Assembly: GCA_035942915.1 (NCBI GenBank)
Contig: DASZCR010000337.1
Span: 1-20,391 of the forward strand
DNA length: 20,391 nucleotides
Direction: 5' to 3'
Origin: DASZCR01 sp035942915
GTDB taxonomy: Bacteria > Acidobacteriota > Blastocatellia > Pyrinomonadales > Pyrinomonadaceae
A program made the position numbers and the translations under genes. Below the pieces are notes generated by a model, which made no database searches, had not been told where the DNA came from, and saw only the letters and a list, made by a program, of their open reading frames with translations. Positions 5,703 to 14,526 of the stretch are shown here, in pieces; the stretch's first letter is position 1; every line of letters begins with the position of its first letter.

Positions 5703-7184
5703 ATGAATTTAGCAGATAGCCGTCTGAGGGAACTAGATAACCCTGCGCTCCCGTTAGAAACGCGTATCTCCTTGCGTTGTCGTCTCGCCTGCGAATTTAT
5801 CCACATCGGCCAGTACGACAGCGCACGCGAAGCTTTAGGTGAGTTCTGGCATGGAGTCGGAAAGCGTCCACGTGTTGAAGGGTTAGAAGCTAAGGCAGCA
5901 GCCGAAGTGTTGTTACAGTGCGGCACTTTGTCCGGTTGGATAGGCGCGAGCCAACAACTAACGGGCGCACAGGAAGCGGCAAAAGACCTAATCAGCGAAA
6001 GTATTACCCTCTTAGAATCGCTTGGAGAGACGGCGAGAGTCGCTATTGCGCGGAGTGATCTTGCCCTGTGCTATTGGAGAGAAGGCGCGTATGACGAGGC
6101 GCGGGTGCTTTTAATGCAAGCTTCTGATGAAGCTTCAGGCAAGGAGGATGAAGACAAGGCGAGAGTGCTGCTGAGATGGGTGACAGTTGAATGCGCTGAG
6201 GGCAGATTCAACTATGCTCTAAACATTTTGAAAGAGTGTTCTCATATCTTGGATGAGAGCCATAATCACGCGCTGAAAGGAAGTTTTCATAATCTGTTTG
6301 CTGTTGCGCTACAAGGCTTAGGCACACTGGAAGGCCATGCGGATTACTTCGACAAAGCAATCATTGAATATACGGCCGCGATCTACCATTACGAACAGGC
6401 ACAGCACAAAAGATACGGGGCTTCAATCGAAAACAATCTGGCCTTTCTCCTCTACAAACTAGGCAGACACGAAGAAGCACATGAACACCTCGACCGTGCG
6501 CGCAAAGTTCTAGCGCGGCTCAAAGATGTCGGGCTATTGGCGCAAGTTGATGAAACTCGCGCACGCGTTTTTATCGCGGAGCAGAAATACAGAGAAGCCA
6601 ACCACACCATAACATCTGCTATCCAGATGCTAGAGAACGGCGGCGAGCCTGCTTTACTCGCCGACGCGTTGATTGTGCAAGGAGTCGCATGGGCGAGGCT
6701 CGGAGTACACAAAAACTCTGTCAGCATCTTGCACCGCGCCCTAAACCTAGCCGAAGAGTCAGGCGCACTTTCCCATGCGGGTCTGGCCGCGCTGACATTG
6801 ATCGAAGAGCACGGAGCCAAGAGATTGTCACAAACGGAGCTTTATAATCTCTACACTCGCGCGGACAAGATGCTTCAGGGAACGCAGAATGCCGACGGAG
6901 AGATGGCAAGGCTGCGAGCGTCCGCCCGTATCGTTCTGAAAAGACTCTCAGGCGGTCGCATCCACGACAAGGATTTTTCTCTGTACGGTGCTGTCTATGA
7001 CTTCGAGGCGAAGTTTATCGAGCAGGCTTTAGACGAAGCTCAAGGTAGTGTCACCCTTGCGGCTGAGTTGCTAGGCATCCGGCATCAATCGCTCACTAAT
7101 ATGCTCATGACGAGACACAAAAACCTGCTGAAAAAGAGAACGCCTGCAAAGAAACGCGGGCGTAGCATCTTCAAAAAGAAATAA
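5703..7184 (+). CDS. TPR-repeat regulator with C-terminal Fis-type HTH (module copy B)
   Basis: This 493-aa paralogue of 1310-2782 is collinear over its full length. TPR-like helical repeats occupy residues about 1-405 (FIHIGQYDSAREALGEFW, LALCYWREGAYDEARVLL, LAFLLYKLGRHEEAHEHL). The Fis/HTH_8 domain is near 434-475 (FIEQALDEAQGSVTLAAELLG), followed by a Lys/Arg-rich tail ending in FKKK. The ATG at 5703 is chosen because the upstream GAGAAAGGCTTTCCTCAC is shared with copy A. An earlier in-frame ATG at 5646 lies inside the terminator stem. Cytosolic. It is divergent from its peptide gene and converges with the helicase gene 41 bp away. Likely a DNA-binding sensor of a peptide or protein partner; the target genes are unknown. 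Confidence 0.82.
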   Translation: MNLADSRLRELDNPALPLETRISLRCRLACEFIHIGQYDSAREALGEFWHGVGKRPRVEGLEAKAAAEVLLQCGTLSGWIGASQQLTGAQEAAKDLISESITLLESLGETARVAIARSDLALCYWREGAYDEARVLLMQASDEASGKEDEDKARVLLRWVTVECAEGRFNYALNILKECSHILDESHNHALKGSFHNLFAVALQGLGTLEGHADYFDKAIIEYTAAIYHYEQAQHKRYGASIENNLAFLLYKLGRHEEAHEHLDRARKVLARLKDVGLLAQVDETRARVFIAEQKYREANHTITSAIQMLENGGEPALLADALIVQGVAWARLGVHKNSVSILHRALNLAEESGALSHAGLAALTLIEEHGAKRLSQTELYNLYTRADKMLQGTQNADGEMARLRASARIVLKRLSGGRIHDKDFSLYGAVYDFEAKFIEQALDEAQGSVTLAAELLGIRHQSLTNMLMTRHKNLLKKRTPAKKRGRSIFKKK

Positions 7185-7225
7185 CTAATTCCAGCAGTAG
7201 TCTTTTACGACAGTTGCAGGGTGTT

Positions 7226-10200
7226 TCAGCTAAATTCAACCCAACTCAACCCTAAAAATTCCACATCATCTGTCCATTCCCACAGACTGGCCTTTTGCTC
7301 TATATAATCTTTAGCCGCTCTGAACGCAAGTGTTGTATCTGGAACTACTGTGATCTCAGCAATCGGTTCCTCTAAGCTGTCTTGGGTCATGGCTAATGCT
7401 AGTGCCTCATTATTAATATGACCCTCAGCGGTAACGAATACAGGCTCGAACTGGAAAAGGCATTCGTCACTGCCTTCGCGCGTGATACGTTGGCGAATAG
7501 CAAAGATAAATAAAAAGCCGCGTGTACCGGCTAGCTTACGTGAATTCAGGTGACGTATAGCAGTTATCCCCCCAAAATCGTATGAGCCAACATAAGACAA
7601 CATGGCATCAATAAATGAATGGCCTAGAGCTAGAAACTCGACTTCAGGGCGTTCAATAGCTAGAGTGCGTTCAAAGGTAGCCATGCGGTAGCGTTCGGGT
7701 AGCTTGTATAGCTTCATCACATCGGGCACGATAAATTCGAGAAAAGAATCCTTTTGCTGTATTTGACGGCGATGCTTTGCAAGGAACCGCTCTGTGAATA
7801 TGCGCAGGTCTGCTAACGATAAATCTGTGGCAATCTCTCGTTGGTAACTGTCGAAAGAGTAACTTGATACATCTCGGAAGAGGCTTTGAGTGGCAATTTC
7901 ATAAGCGCGTTTAGCTCGTTCGATGGCTTCTGCAATCTGTTGTTGCGTTTGTTTATTCAGATCGCCCTCGACTAAGGCGCGTTGGTAGATTTTCGCCGGG
8001 TCTATTTCCAATTCAAGCTGACCGTTGAGCGTTCCTTTAATGTCCTCTGGGTCTTCATGAGTTACCTGCGATATTGCTTCGGCCGCACGCTTCAGCCGAT
8101 TTTCAAAGAAAGTCTGTACCTTCTCTTCAATAGTCCCCTGATTGAAGAAGTTGTACACTTGTACGACTTTGTTTTGTCCATAGCGATAAACGCGCCCGAT
8201 TCGCTGCTCAACCCGCATCGGATTCCAAGGTAGATCATAATTGACGCAGATATGACAGAACTGTAAGTTGATTCCTTCGCCACCGGCTTCTGTAGATACA
8301 AGGAAACGCACTCGTGGATGATCTCTAAACAGTCGCTGGCTTGTTCGCTTTGTCGTTGGCGTCCCAATAGCTCCATCTCGCGCGAACGGAGACCAAATCG
8401 CATCAATCTCCATTTCAGCTTCTTCACGACGATCGAGCTTTATCCCACCGTGAATAACAACCACTGAACCTTTACCGTAACGCTCCTCAAGGACGCGAAC
8501 GAGATGTCGCTGCGTTTCGCGGTACTCGGTAAAGATGAGTATCTTTTCTTCTGTACCACGCGGACTCTCTTGTTCGATATGGTCAACTAGACTTAAAAGT
8601 TCATCCAGCTTTTTGTCACGTTTGACCTTCAGCGAAAGCAAGGTTTCCAGCCTTCTAATCTCATCCTCCATTAATTCCCGATCATCTAACAGGGCATCCT
8701 GTTCGTCCTGCTCGCCTTCGTACCGTTCATCAAAGAAACTCTCCTCCTCATCTCTTTTAGCAGGAAGTGGGAAATCGGCTAGTTGACCAGTCAGGCGTGC
8801 TAATCGTCCAGCTAATGCCGACCGGATGGCAGCGGTCGAGCTTGCGTTAAGTTTCTGAAATGTGGTCAAGACGAAGCCTGCGGCCTGTCTTCGCTGCGGT
8901 TCATTAAAGCGCTCAAGCATCTGGTAGCCGTCGCGTATGTATTCAGCGACTGCATTGTAGAAGCGTGCTTCGCGGGGATACATCTTGAACGGTAGTTTGT
9001 GCGTCTGTCGTCCTTTGAAAACCTTACGACCATGCGCGTCTGTGACTTCTTGCTTGGGAGTGCGAATGACCAACTCAGTAAATGGAGTACCTATCCCAGA
9101 GAATAGCCCTATGCGATCTAGGCTGCCGAAATCTATGTTGTCATCTAAGAGTAGGAGCAGATTCTTAAAGCGGCTGTGATTCTCTTCGCCTTGATGTGGC
9201 GTGGCGGTGAGCAAGAGTAAGGCTTCGCAGTAATCATTACGGCGGATTTCTTCAGCGAGGCGATAGTTTTGTGTCTTGTCGGTTTTCGCGCCGCCATAGT
9301 TGATGGCACTCAAACGGTGGGCCTCGTCGAAGATGATTAAGTCCCATTTGCGATTTTCAAGTAACGCACGTTTATGTTCCGGGCGTTTGAGTGTGTCAAT
9401 TGACGCAATGGCAGCCGCTTTCAAGTCCCAGATGCGAGGGTTAACTGCTTGAAAGTCGCGCTTGAAGACTTCAAACAGCGCGTCAAACTTATCCTGCATC
9501 TCCTCCTGCCACTGCGTTGTTAGACCTGCGGGTGTGATAATGAGTGTCCGTCGAGCTTGACCGCGTTGTGCGAGCGCCTGCCAGATCATACCGGCTTCGA
9601 TAGTCTTACCAAGACCGACCTCGTCGGCCAACAGGAAACGGCGGAGAGGTGCGGAAACGACGCGGTGGGCAGCGAAAATTTGATGGGGCAAAATCTCCGT
9701 TCGGGCGTTGGAAAGCTGTCCGCCAATATTGCCTGTGAGAAAGCGAGCGGCATGCATTTTGAGTTCAAAGCGCCATGCCTCATCCCACTCCCCACGCGCC
9801 GCGCGTTCGAGCGGAGAGTCAATACGTTCAAGCTCTGCCAATTGGAGAACCTTATTCTCTGAGCGGTAGGGAGGCTGCATGAAGACTGATGGATTGAACT
9901 CTACTTTGGCCTGTGCTCCGCGCACCTTCTGGATATAGCCGACGCCGTAATCGCGGAAAAGTTCATTAGTGCTTCTGACCAGATCACTTTCAGCAAAACT
10001 AGGCGTGGCCGTCTCTGCCGCAAATTGGGCGAGCGAGCGTGCATCAATCAAAGCGGCATTCTGCCAGCGCCGTTCAAAGATGCGAATGATTTTCTGCGCG
10101 GCTTCATCATGAGCGAAATCAGGATGAGTGATTATTGCCCCGCCTTCATCATTGCGTGTCAGCCCTGGATACGTGGCGTTGGCTGATGAAGTGAGCACAG

Positions 10201-10519
10201 ATAGCTTCTTACCGCTGTAGAAAAGGTAGTCTTTGGGATGAAAGGTGCTATCCGTCAGGCCGAAAGCGAGTTGCGTTCGTTCCAGTTGAAACAATTCTTT
10301 GAGCGCTTCAGCACTGGTTATCCGCACATCCCGTCTGACGATAATACGAAGTGCGCCACCGCGCGCAACCAGTGCAGTCAAGCACGGCTTTAACTCCAAC
10401 CATCCGCGATACGTCAGAAACGCGACTGCGATGTCTGCTCGCTCTGCATAAGCCGACAAATCACGGATGGTATCAAGGGCTTTAGTTTCAAAGTTGTCTA
10501 TGTAGTCAACACACAGCAT
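7226..10519 (-). CDS. PLD-domain SNF2-family helicase, restriction-like system
   Basis: The product is a 1097-aa cytosolic enzyme. The residue numbers given here count from the GTG one codon upstream. The N terminus is a phospholipase-D-like nuclease domain with H95-P-K97, S112-S113-A-N115 and E126. A HepA/RapA-type SNF2 motor follows: Q motif LPHQ (278-281), Walker A DEVGLGKT (300-307), DEAH (399-402), TATPHQG (439-445), IFTEYRETQ (663-671), STEAGGEGINLQ (743-754) and RVEQRIGRVYRYGQ (770-783). A charged insert lies at about 590-640, and the last 300 residues are not recognised. I prefer the ATG at 10519, which shares one base with the methylase stop (TGATG), over the GTG at 10522. It is translationally coupled to the methylase. 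Probable role: ATP-driven translocation and cleavage of unmodified DNA. It resembles DISARM DrmD, but drmA, drmB and drmC are absent. Confidence 0.85.
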   Translation of the reverse strand: MLCVDYIDNFETKALDTIRDLSAYAERADIAVAFLTYRGWLELKPCLTALVARGGALRIIVRRDVRITSAEALKELFQLERTQLAFGLTDSTFHPKDYLFYSGKKLSVLTSSANATYPGLTRNDEGGAIITHPDFAHDEAAQKIIRIFERRWQNAALIDARSLAQFAAETATPSFAESDLVRSTNELFRDYGVGYIQKVRGAQAKVEFNPSVFMQPPYRSENKVLQLAELERIDSPLERAARGEWDEAWRFELKMHAARFLTGNIGGQLSNARTEILPHQIFAAHRVVSAPLRRFLLADEVGLGKTIEAGMIWQALAQRGQARRTLIITPAGLTTQWQEEMQDKFDALFEVFKRDFQAVNPRIWDLKAAAIASIDTLKRPEHKRALLENRKWDLIIFDEAHRLSAINYGGAKTDKTQNYRLAEEIRRNDYCEALLLLTATPHQGEENHSRFKNLLLLLDDNIDFGSLDRIGLFSGIGTPFTELVIRTPKQEVTDAHGRKVFKGRQTHKLPFKMYPREARFYNAVAEYIRDGYQMLERFNEPQRRQAAGFVLTTFQKLNASSTAAIRSALAGRLARLTGQLADFPLPAKRDEEESFFDERYEGEQDEQDALLDDRELMEDEIRRLETLLSLKVKRDKKLDELLSLVDHIEQESPRGTEEKILIFTEYRETQRHLVRVLEERYGKGSVVVIHGGIKLDRREEAEMEIDAIWSPFARDGAIGTPTTKRTSQRLFRDHPRVRFLVSTEAGGEGINLQFCHICVNYDLPWNPMRVEQRIGRVYRYGQNKVVQVYNFFNQGTIEEKVQTFFENRLKRAAEAISQVTHEDPEDIKGTLNGQLELEIDPAKIYQRALVEGDLNKQTQQQIAEAIERAKRAYEIATQSLFRDVSSYSFDSYQREIATDLSLADLRIFTERFLAKHRRQIQQKDSFLEFIVPDVMKLYKLPERYRMATFERTLAIERPEVEFLALGHSFIDAMLSYVGSYDFGGITAIRHLNSRKLAGTRGFLFIFAIRQRITREGSDECLFQFEPVFVTAEGHINNEALALAMTQDSLEEPIAEITVVPDTTLAFRAAKDYIEQKASLWEWTDDVEFLGLSWVEFS

Positions 10520-13500
10520 CACTCGTCACCATCATCATCTAATTCAAATTTCTTAAGCCGAGGACGTGATGACTCTTTCATCGTTAAGGCAGCTTTGATG
10601 CTTCGTAAATCCACCGTGCTTACTTTCAACAACTTAGCTACAAACTCATCAATGTCATCCTCGCATTTGGATACCATCGCGTCATCTTCCTTTGCGGCTG
10701 CTTGATGGCATTTCTGAGATAGCAGGGCAAGCTTCTCATGTAAAGACTCCTGCGGGTTGTATAGCGGCACTTTAAGATGTTCAAGAATGTGAGTACCAAT
10801 TTGTGTGCCGACTATGTATGTAGCAGCCAAAAACCGCGAGATGGAGGAGTTCAACACCGCACAGAGAAAAAATGCGGGCTCTTTCTCCTGAAAAGGAACT
10901 ATAACGAGTTTATGGTCAGGAATTACGACTGAGGTTTTACCGTCAATAGTAATTGGCTCTTGTACGGAGCAGGAAAGAGTCGTAGCAATTTCTTTCCAAA
11001 CAACTTTGTACGGGGCAAGTAAGAAGTCGCCTGTTTCAAACAGGGAATAAAATAACAACTTCCGACGCGATAGATCATACATTCTTCTTTGCTCTAAATA
11101 CTGGCGCATCTCCTGAAGATAACTATAGGTTTTGGGGAATTTGCGTTTCATTTCTGGTTCAGGTATTGCTTTGTCCCCCTTATGAGGAAAAAGTAAAAAA
11201 AGACTTGGAGCCGTTTGCCACCTCTTTGTCTCGCGCCCTCGCAGCATCGGGAGTACTAATTCCTTCTCGAACGTCCATTCCATCTGTGGGGGCTTCTTTT
11301 TAGAGAACTCTGGCGTATTGCGACATAGATAACCATTCTTATGGTTATTAAGAAGTTGCAGCCAGAAAATGCCGTTACCACCTCGCGTATCTGCGCCCTT
11401 CCACGCACGATAATATTTTACTCCTCTACCTAGATTGCTCAGCATTGATACTGAAATATTTGACGGAATTACCATCCATAAGCTTTGTGGGTCGTTAATA
11501 GGGGCAGCCTTCAATTCTTTTCTATCTGTACTTCCTACTACTGTATGTAAAGGGCTAGCCGAATCAAAATCCTCCTCAATGACCTTCGTCCATACGATAT
11601 AGGGCAGCGGATAAGTAGTGCGGCCCATCATGTTGGCTGTGAAAACGGCTGTCCGATTAGTCGCTCCCTCAAAAGGCTGTAGGCTAGTAAAATCATCTAC
11701 CTTTAAGATATTGATTGGCTGCGTACCAGAAATGCGAAAACGTCGAAATCCTTTGCCAGCCTCCTTAGATTGAAAGATGCTTTGCGTTATAACTAAAGAG
11801 ACGTCACCCTCTGGCCGCAGATATGCATCCATACATGCGTAAACAAAAACCATTGCTAACTCCGTATTTCCCTTAGCAAATCGCGCTCGCCATCCACCCT
11901 TTGGGAATAAACCGTACTTGTTCCACACATCTGCGCTCGCCTCTCGATATTCAGAAGGCAGATTCTCATAATTAACCCATGGAGGGTTTCCAGCTATATA
12001 GTCCACACTCTTCCCTACAAAGATCGGCGCGAAGGCATTTTTAATAATGCGGGCCCATACTCCGTTCTTATTTGCTTTGTCGAGTGCAATGAGTTCTTCG
12101 TATAGAGCTGTGTGAAGGTCATCTTCGCTTATCGGTAAGCTCTCTTCTCGGCATAACTCAATAAACTCTTTGGGGGAATACCCATTACGGACACAAAATT
12201 CCAATTGCTCGGCGTACTTTGCCAAGTCTTCGCGATTAGCTGCAACCTCAGTTGGGATTAGAAACCTAGCTACGGCCGTCTTGAGTTCCTTTGCTTTGCC
12301 TAACTTACCAGCGAATAATCCGCCATACTCGAAAGGTGTCATGATTGAGTCGCAGAGGTAAACAGGTATTTCAACTTTATCTACATGGCCGAGCAGATCA
12401 CGGACAGCGATGAGGTAGTTGGTGCGCGCGGCCATCACGGCCAGCGGGTTGAGGTCGAAGCCGATAACGTTGGATAAAATTTTACGGCACAACTCGCCCT
12501 CGTCATAAGTCACGCGCTCCCGGTTCTGCTCGTACCACGCACGGATACGGTTGATCGCCATCACTAGAAATGTCCCCGAACCGCATGACGGGTCGAGGAG
12601 CCGCTTGTCAGGGTCGCCTACATATTCCAGTTCATTGAGGACGTGTTCAGCGAGCCAATCGGGCGTGTAGTATTCACCTAAATCGTGCCGGACGCTCTTA
12701 GGAAAAAGCTGCTGGTAGAGCTTCTTCAAAAGGTCGCGACTGCCCGCAGGGTCTTCGGCCATCGTGCGCGGGTTATATTCATCGAGCTTGCTCACCATCG
12801 CGCGCACAAGCATCTCAATTGGTTCATCCCAAACAAACGAATACCACGCGAACAGGTCGCCTTCGAGAAAGTTGGTGATATTCAGATGTCGAAAGATGCT
12901 GCCCGCCTCAAGTTCTTCCATTTCACGTCGGAGTTTGGCACTCGTCACGGCCTGCATCATCCTAGCCAGAGGGGTTGGCAGATCGTGGAAGAAAACCACG
13001 ATCTGAGAGGCCAGAAGTTTCATGAAGAGTGCATAGTAGCTGTGGACGGCGAAGAGGAGTTCGGCAGGCTTGACCTTGTTGCGCGAGGTGACGCCGTAGA
13101 ACTCAGCCAGCTTTTTGACTTTATCTGAAGGGTTGTCAACATCGTAACCACAGACTTCACCGAACAGAATCTTCCACTGGTTAAAGAAAGTCTGCGCTTT
13201 CGGGTGGTCTGTTGCCACGATAGATTCATAAAGCGCACGGATGCCATCCTGCGCGAGTTTCGCATCAGCCCCAAAATCGCCCGCTAGATATTCAGGGGAG
13301 AAAGGCTTTCCTTTCTGACCCAAATTAAACAGTGCCCACAGAAACCGTTCGGCCGAGTGGCGGTTAACCTCGATCGGCTCCTGCACCTGCCATTTCTCAT
13401 CACGGAAACGAACAAAAATAAAGTAATTCCCATCAAGACCAACGCCGAACAAGCTATTGAGCGGCTGATGGAACTGAGTGCGCATATCGTAGAAACGTTT

Positions 13501-13815
13501 TTTGATCTGCTCCACCACTTTACGGCTGCCCGGTGAATCAGCCTTTGGGCCAATTCGCGCGCCCGGACTTGCCGGATTCTTATACTCAATAATTACGCGG
13601 TCATAGACCGAATCAACACGCCCACTGGCAACAGTAAATTCGTGTTTGCCCTCAAGCTTGATGCCAGCCTCCCTTTGTATAAAAGCAAGTTGCCGTTCCG
13701 CCTCAATACGAATCTCCTCTTCCTTATCAGCCATTGCTGCCGCAGCTTTGATTTGATCAGCGAACTCGGCAGCCTTCTTGGAAATCAGCTCGTCAAGAGA
13801 TGTCATATTGGACAT
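10519..13815 (-). CDS. N6-adenine DNA methyltransferase with N-terminal nuclease-like domain (type IIG-like)
   Basis: The 1098-aa protein has three parts. Residues about 1-150 carry RVDSVYDRVIIEYKNP, a PD-(D/E)xK-like pattern (D68, E77-x-K79). Residues about 360-760 are a class gamma/Eco57I-type amino-methyltransferase with SAM motif LLDPSCGSGTFLV (407-419), IGFDLNPLAV (451-460) and catalytic AGNPPW (608-613). Residues about 790-1040 look like a target-recognition domain (VLPMLRGRETKRWQ, ending with a TaqI/Eco57I-like specificity region). It is the first gene of an operon with the PLD-SNF2 helicase. GGAGG lies 5 nt before ATG, and a promoter is at 13894-13921. It probably methylates adenine at a host site and marks self. 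If the nuclease residues are active it may also cut; this is inferred. Confidence 0.87.
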   Translation of the reverse strand: MSNMTSLDELISKKAAEFADQIKAAAAMADKEEEIRIEAERQLAFIQREAGIKLEGKHEFTVASGRVDSVYDRVIIEYKNPASPGARIGPKADSPGSRKVVEQIKKRFYDMRTQFHQPLNSLFGVGLDGNYFIFVRFRDEKWQVQEPIEVNRHSAERFLWALFNLGQKGKPFSPEYLAGDFGADAKLAQDGIRALYESIVATDHPKAQTFFNQWKILFGEVCGYDVDNPSDKVKKLAEFYGVTSRNKVKPAELLFAVHSYYALFMKLLASQIVVFFHDLPTPLARMMQAVTSAKLRREMEELEAGSIFRHLNITNFLEGDLFAWYSFVWDEPIEMLVRAMVSKLDEYNPRTMAEDPAGSRDLLKKLYQQLFPKSVRHDLGEYYTPDWLAEHVLNELEYVGDPDKRLLDPSCGSGTFLVMAINRIRAWYEQNRERVTYDEGELCRKILSNVIGFDLNPLAVMAARTNYLIAVRDLLGHVDKVEIPVYLCDSIMTPFEYGGLFAGKLGKAKELKTAVARFLIPTEVAANREDLAKYAEQLEFCVRNGYSPKEFIELCREESLPISEDDLHTALYEELIALDKANKNGVWARIIKNAFAPIFVGKSVDYIAGNPPWVNYENLPSEYREASADVWNKYGLFPKGGWRARFAKGNTELAMVFVYACMDAYLRPEGDVSLVITQSIFQSKEAGKGFRRFRISGTQPINILKVDDFTSLQPFEGATNRTAVFTANMMGRTTYPLPYIVWTKVIEEDFDSASPLHTVVGSTDRKELKAAPINDPQSLWMVIPSNISVSMLSNLGRGVKYYRAWKGADTRGGNGIFWLQLLNNHKNGYLCRNTPEFSKKKPPQMEWTFEKELVLPMLRGRETKRWQTAPSLFLLFPHKGDKAIPEPEMKRKFPKTYSYLQEMRQYLEQRRMYDLSRRKLLFYSLFETGDFLLAPYKVVWKEIATTLSCSVQEPITIDGKTSVVIPDHKLVIVPFQEKEPAFFLCAVLNSSISRFLAATYIVGTQIGTHILEHLKVPLYNPQESLHEKLALLSQKCHQAAAKEDDAMVSKCEDDIDEFVAKLLKVSTVDLRSIKAALTMKESSRPRLKKFELDDDGDE

Positions 13816-13893
13816 TTTAGCCTCCGGCGCAGTCGTCCACTCAAAACAGTTTTATCTAGTGCTACTTAAGGGAAGCGTGAGTACGGGGATAAG

Positions 13894-13921
13894 TATCTAG
13901 GTGCGCTTCACTTTGAGTCAA
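13894..13921 (-). promoter_or_regulatory. Candidate promoter of the methylase-helicase operon
   Basis: On the minus strand TTGACT (13921-13916) and TAGATA (13899-13894) are 16 bp apart, leaving a leader of about 75 nt to the methylase ATG. The -35 match is strong and the -10 match moderate. Confidence 0.45.
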
Positions 13922-14013
13922 GAAGAAGTTGAAGAGCTTATAGGCTATGAATGGGTGACAAAATGAAGTCGAATTCCTTTTAGCCTTAAGTAAATGTAGA
14001 TTCTTGCTAGAGG

Positions 14014-14035
14014 TTGGCACACTATAGGCACACAA
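14014..14035. repeat. Two tandem 11-bp imperfect repeats near right island end
   Basis: TTGGCACACTA (14014-14024) is followed directly by TAGGCACACAA (14025-14035). They share the core GGCACAC and resemble the left-end pair TTGGCAAACCA x2. The pair sits about 50 bp inside the tRNA-Cys att repeat, where integrase arm sites are expected. Confidence 0.55.
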
Positions 14036-14043
14036 AGCAAAAT

Positions 14044-14063
14044 GGGCAGCCACAGGGCTGCCC
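14044..14063 (-). terminator. Terminator downstream of tRNA-Cys, supplied by the island
   Basis: GGGCAGCC (14044-14051) and GGCTGCCC (14056-14063) form an 8-bp stem with a 4-nt loop. On the minus strand it follows the tRNA-Cys 3' end by 17 bp and is followed by ATTTTGCTTTG. It lies inside the island, so it replaces the chromosomal terminator now displaced to 3305-3350. Confidence 0.65.
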
Positions 14064-14080
14064 GTAAGTTATTGATTCTA

Positions 14081-14155
<75 letters not shown>

Positions 14156-14163
14156 GGAAGATG

Positions 14164-14233
14164 GATGAGGGCGGAGGGATGAGGGATGAATCAGAAGTGG
14201 TCTCTCTTCATCCCTCATCCCTCCGCCCTCATC
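14164..14233. repeat. Long palindromic repeat between two tRNA genes
   Basis: Arms 14164-14190 and 14207-14233 are perfect 27-bp inverted copies with a 16-nt loop. Each arm is made of GGATGAGG/GGGATGA-like sub-repeats. It fills nearly the whole spacer between tRNA-Gly and tRNA-Cys and would form a large hairpin in the shared transcript. It is perhaps a dispersed MITE-like or REP-like unit, or a processing element. Confidence 0.7.
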
Positions 14234-14242
14234 TCTTCAAAG

Positions 14243-14314
14243 AGCGGGAGACGAGATTTGAACTCGCGACTTCGACCTTGGCAAGGTCGCACTCTACCAC
14301 TGAGTTACTCCCGC
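14243..14314 (-). tRNA. tRNA-Gly (GCC)
   Basis: This is a full cloverleaf of 72 nt. The acceptor is GCGGGAG/CUCCCGC with U73, the D-arm is ACUC/GAGU, the anticodon stem-loop is CGACC-UUGCCAA-GGUCG with anticodon GCC, and the T-arm is GCGAG-UUCAAAU-CUCGU. CCA is not encoded: the next bases read CTT. It is the first gene of the tRNA pair. Confidence 0.95.
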
Positions 14315-14328
14315 TGATGGCGTCTACA

Positions 14329-14356
14329 ATTCTACGGATTCGGGGTCGCTTGTCAA
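14329..14356 (-). promoter_or_regulatory. Promoter of the tRNA-Gly/tRNA-Cys unit
   Basis: On the minus strand the perfect -35 TTGACA (14356-14351), a 16-bp spacer and TAGAAT (14334-14329) lie just upstream of tRNA-Gly. The start of transcription would fall near 14322, leaving a short 5' leader. Confidence 0.7.
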
Positions 14357-14526
14357 GCGGGGTCGGGGGCGAAATTTTGGCACGAAAGAGGGGAGCGGCG
14401 GTGTTAAAGCTGTAAGGCTGCGTCTGTCCGGCGTGTGCGCTCGTAGTGGACATTTGAGACGCGCGCGGGGAAACATTTGTGGCATGATGTGTGTATAAGA
14501 CGGGTGGCTTGGGAGTGCTTTCCACG

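Noticed and set aside
7226..13815. Complete DISARM or BREX system
   Set aside because: Only methylase and helicase genes are present; no drmA/B/C, pglZ or brxC-like genes lie in the island.
14491..14526. GTG start for the phosphatase
   Set aside because: No ribosome-binding site; the ATG at 14527 has GGGAG upstream and begins right before the first TM helix.
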